Under the pieces are notes generated by a model. That model searched no databases. It saw only the letters and a program-made list of their open reading frames with translations, and was not told the origin of the DNA. Of a DNA stretch of 64,000 bases, positions 62,040 through 64,000 are shown in pieces (the first letter of the stretch is position 1; the number at the start of each line of letters is the position of its first letter). The DNA is from Brevibacterium pigmentatum (GTDB lineage: Bacteria > Actinomycetota > Actinomycetes > Actinomycetales > Brevibacteriaceae), in assembly GCF_011617465.1 (NCBI RefSeq), contig NZ_CP050153.1, positions 1,178,001-1,242,000 on the forward strand, written 5' to 3'. A program made the position numbers and the translations under genes.

Positions 62040-63584
62040 GTGACAGGAACCCGCGCGATCAAGAGAGCGCTGATCAGCGTCTATGACAAGACCGGGCTGG
62101 AGGAGCTGGCTCGCGGCCTCCACGCGGCCGGAGTCCAGATCGTGTCGACCGGATCCACGGCAGCCAAGATCGCCGAGGCGGGAGCCGCGGTGACGAAGGT
62201 CGAAGAGCTCACCGGGTTCCCCGAATGCCTCGAAGGCCGAGTCAAGACACTCCATCCGCGCGTCCACGCGGGCATCCTCGCCGACTCCCGCAAGCCCGAG
62301 CACCTCGAGCAGCTGTCCGAGCTCGAGATCGAACCCTTCGACCTCGTCGTCGTCAACCTCTACCCGTTCGCCGACACCGTCGCCAGCGGAGCCGGCTTCG
62401 ATGACTGCATCGAACAGATCGACATCGGCGGACCCTCGATGGTGCGCGCAGCGGCGAAGAACCACCCCACCGTCACCGTCGTGACCGATCCGGCCGACTA
62501 CTCCGCGGTGCTCGACGCAGCCGCCGGAGACGGCTTCGACATCGACGCTCGTCGCTCCTTCGCTGCCCGCGCCTTCGCCCACACCGCGGCCTACGACTCG
62601 GCGGTCGCCTCCTGGCTCGCCGGAGAACTCGCCACCGAGGAGAAAGCCGCCTTCGCCGGACTCACCGGCGAGAAGATCACCGACCTGCGCTACGGAGAGA
62701 ACCCACACCAGGCTGCCGCCGTGTACTCCGACGGAACCGCGGGGATCGCCGGTGCGAAGCTGCTGAACGGCAAGGCGATGTCGTACAACAACTACACGGA
62801 CACCGACGCCGCGATCCGTGCAGCCTTCGACTTCGAGCAGCCGGCCGTGGCCATCATCAAGCATGCGAACCCCTGCGGAATCGCCGTCGGTGAGACCGCG
62901 GCCGCGGCGCACAAGGCCGCCCACGAATGCGATCCGCTGTCGGCCTACGGCGGTGTCATCGCCACGAACCGCGAGGTCGATGCCGAGCTGGCCGCCTCGA
63001 TCAAGCCGATCTTCACCGAGTGCCTGGCCGCTCCGTCATTCAGCGCCGAGGCCCTTGAGATTTTCACGACGAAGAAGAACCTGCGACTGCTCGAACTCGG
63101 TGACATCGATGTGCCCGCCGCCGAGATCAAGCCGATCAGCGGTGGGTTCCTCGTCCAGGACCGCGACGCGTTCCAGGCCGAAGGGGACTCGCCTGAGAAC
63201 TGGACCCTGGCCGCCGGTCCGGCAGCTTCCCCCGAAGTCCTTGCCGACCTCGACTTCGCGTGGAAGGCCGGACGGGCTGTGAAGTCCAACGCGATCCTGC
63301 TCGCCAAGGGCGGCGCCTCGGTGGGCGTGGGCATGGGCCAGGTCAACCGCGTCGACTCGGCCAAACTCGCCGTCGAACGTGCCGGAGCCGAACGCGCCGC
63401 CGGTGCGGTCGCCTCCTCGGACGCCTTCTTCCCGTTCCCCGACGGTCTGCAGATCCTCATCGACGCCGGGGTCACCGCAGTGGTGCAGCCGGGCGGATCG
63501 ATCCGAGACGACGAGGTCATCGCGGCCGCGGAGGCGGCAGGCATCACGATGTACCTGACCGGGAGCCGCCATTTCTTCCACTGA
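62040..63584 (+). CDS. purH: Bifunctional AICAR transformylase/IMP cyclohydrolase
   Basis: 514 codons, TTG start with AAGGAGG ahead of it. IMP cyclohydrolase half: [32 protein letters not shown] and [13 protein letters not shown]. Transformylase half: [25 protein letters not shown] and [12 protein letters not shown]. Last two steps of purine synthesis. The DUF3017 gene starts one base after its stop. Confidence 0.97.
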   Translation: MTGTRAIKRALISVYDKTGLEELARGLHAAGVQIVSTGSTAAKIAEAGAAVTKVEELTGFPECLEGRVKTLHPRVHAGILADSRKPEHLEQLSELEIEPFDLVVVNLYPFADTVASGAGFDDCIEQIDIGGPSMVRAAAKNHPTVTVVTDPADYSAVLDAAAGDGFDIDARRSFAARAFAHTAAYDSAVASWLAGELATEEKAAFAGLTGEKITDLRYGENPHQAAAVYSDGTAGIAGAKLLNGKAMSYNNYTDTDAAIRAAFDFEQPAVAIIKHANPCGIAVGETAAAAHKAAHECDPLSAYGGVIATNREVDAELAASIKPIFTECLAAPSFSAEALEIFTTKKNLRLLELGDIDVPAAEIKPISGGFLVQDRDAFQAEGDSPENWTLAAGPAASPEVLADLDFAWKAGRAVKSNAILLAKGGASVGVGMGQVNRVDSAKLAVERAGAERAAGAVASSDAFFPFPDGLQILIDAGVTAVVQPGGSIRDDEVIAAAEAAGITMYLTGSRHFFH

Positions 63585-63585
63585 G

Positions 63586-63927
63586 ATGAAGCGCCCTCAC
63601 CCCCGCCATGCACGGCGGGGGAGAGGCCCGATCGCGAAGCGATGGATCTACTGGAAACGCCGATACGCGCACCCCACCAGGCGTGATTGGGTGCTGCTCG
63701 GCTGTCTTCTGGGCGTCGCCGCCGCCGCGGCGTGCTCCGTCATCGACTTCCGCCTCGGTGCTGTCGTCCTTGCGGTCGTCCCCGCCGGTCTCGCCGGATT
63801 CCGTGCGATGCCGCCGCCGTGGACGGAAGTCTGGGTGAACCGATCGAAGACCGTCGACATCACGACGTGTCTGCTGTTCGCCGGTCTGCTGGTCGGACTG
63901 GCGTTCCTCGTGCCCCTGACCCGCTGA
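63586..63927 (+). CDS. DUF3017-like small membrane protein
   Basis: 113 codons. Basic N-terminus, then three hydrophobic segments (36-52, 57-73, 92-110) of the DUF3017 kind found after purH in actinobacteria. Function unknown. It starts one base past the purH stop, so it is in that operon. Confidence 0.78.
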   Translation: MKRPHPRHARRGRGPIAKRWIYWKRRYAHPTRRDWVLLGCLLGVAAAAACSVIDFRLGAVVLAVVPAGLAGFRAMPPPWTEVWVNRSKTVDITTCLLFAGLLVGLAFLVPLTR

Positions 63928-64000
63928 CAGGTTGACCTCAGGGAAACTCCAGATGTGCATTCGCTGAGAAATGCGACCTGCAGGTGTCGTCACGCCGGGA
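63928..64000. other. Window end, nothing recognised
   Basis: 73 bases; a weak TTGACC at 63932 could be a promoter for a gene beyond the window. Confidence 0.3.

Overview
The window reads as a chromosomal segment of a high-GC Gram-positive actinobacterium, most probably Brevibacterium. The basis is the 16S rRNA text, the actinobacterial gene neighbourhoods (DUF3039-helicase; clpS-DUF2017-MBL-rph-rdgB; purN-purH-DUF3017), the short zinc-free type of adenylate kinase, a 16S-23S spacer without tRNA, and many apparently leaderless promoters. The genus call is recognition from memory, not a database result. I see no insertion sequence, prophage, CRISPR array or tRNA gene.

Layout. 1-6677: end of the spc ribosomal operon (rplX-rplE-rpsH-rplF-rplR-rpsE-rpmD-rplO) followed by secY-adk-map; rpsN is absent from its usual place. 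6713-9093: small membrane protein, PaaX-type regulator, MalY/PatB-type C-S lyase. 9462-12622: infA-rpmJ-rpsM-rpsK-rpoA-rplQ, closed by a strong hairpin; rpsD is absent. 12711-13086: gene-poor stretch with a 23-bp inverted repeat and an orphan promoter. 13087-19078: putP and a tightly coupled four-gene operon (PaaK-like ligase, small ferredoxin-fold protein, tandem-GNAT acyltransferase, Acg-type nitroreductase). 19283-24197: one-carbon genes (purU, glyA-folD), a GNAT and exonuclease III. 24198-34585: ybdD-cstA, trpS, App1-type phosphatase, nitronate monooxygenase, a valine/branched-chain acyl-CoA operon with a MarR regulator, and an SRAP/HMCES protein. 34586-40619: a complete rRNA operon with two candidate promoters. 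40693-50372: GNAT, gdhA, flavin reductase, DUF3039-helicase, pncB, clpS-DUF2017-MBL-rph-rdgB. 50500-57209: oligopeptide-type ABC transporter with both ATPases fused, plus an amidase. 57345-63927: Pro/Gln-rich single-pass protein, DUF6350 and other membrane proteins, purN-purH-DUF3017.

Themes. Many genes are joined by ATGA-type overlaps, so translational coupling is common. At least eleven starts lie 6-7 bases downstream of a TANNNT-like hexamer with no Shine-Dalgarno sequence, as expected for leaderless mRNAs. Folate one-carbon metabolism (purU, glyA, folD, purN, purH) is spread over several loci.

Points of most interest: (i) the four-gene ligase/acyltransferase/nitroreductase operon, which looks like an uncharacterised small-molecule pathway; (ii) a family of palindromic elements, three copies, each between convergent transcription units; (iii) three one-base indels in G/C runs that break a helicase, pncB and an ABC substrate-binding lipoprotein, which may be assembly errors; (iv) a dispersed intergenic CCGCCTCGG motif; (v) the 23-bp inverted repeat upstream of an orphan leaderless promoter.
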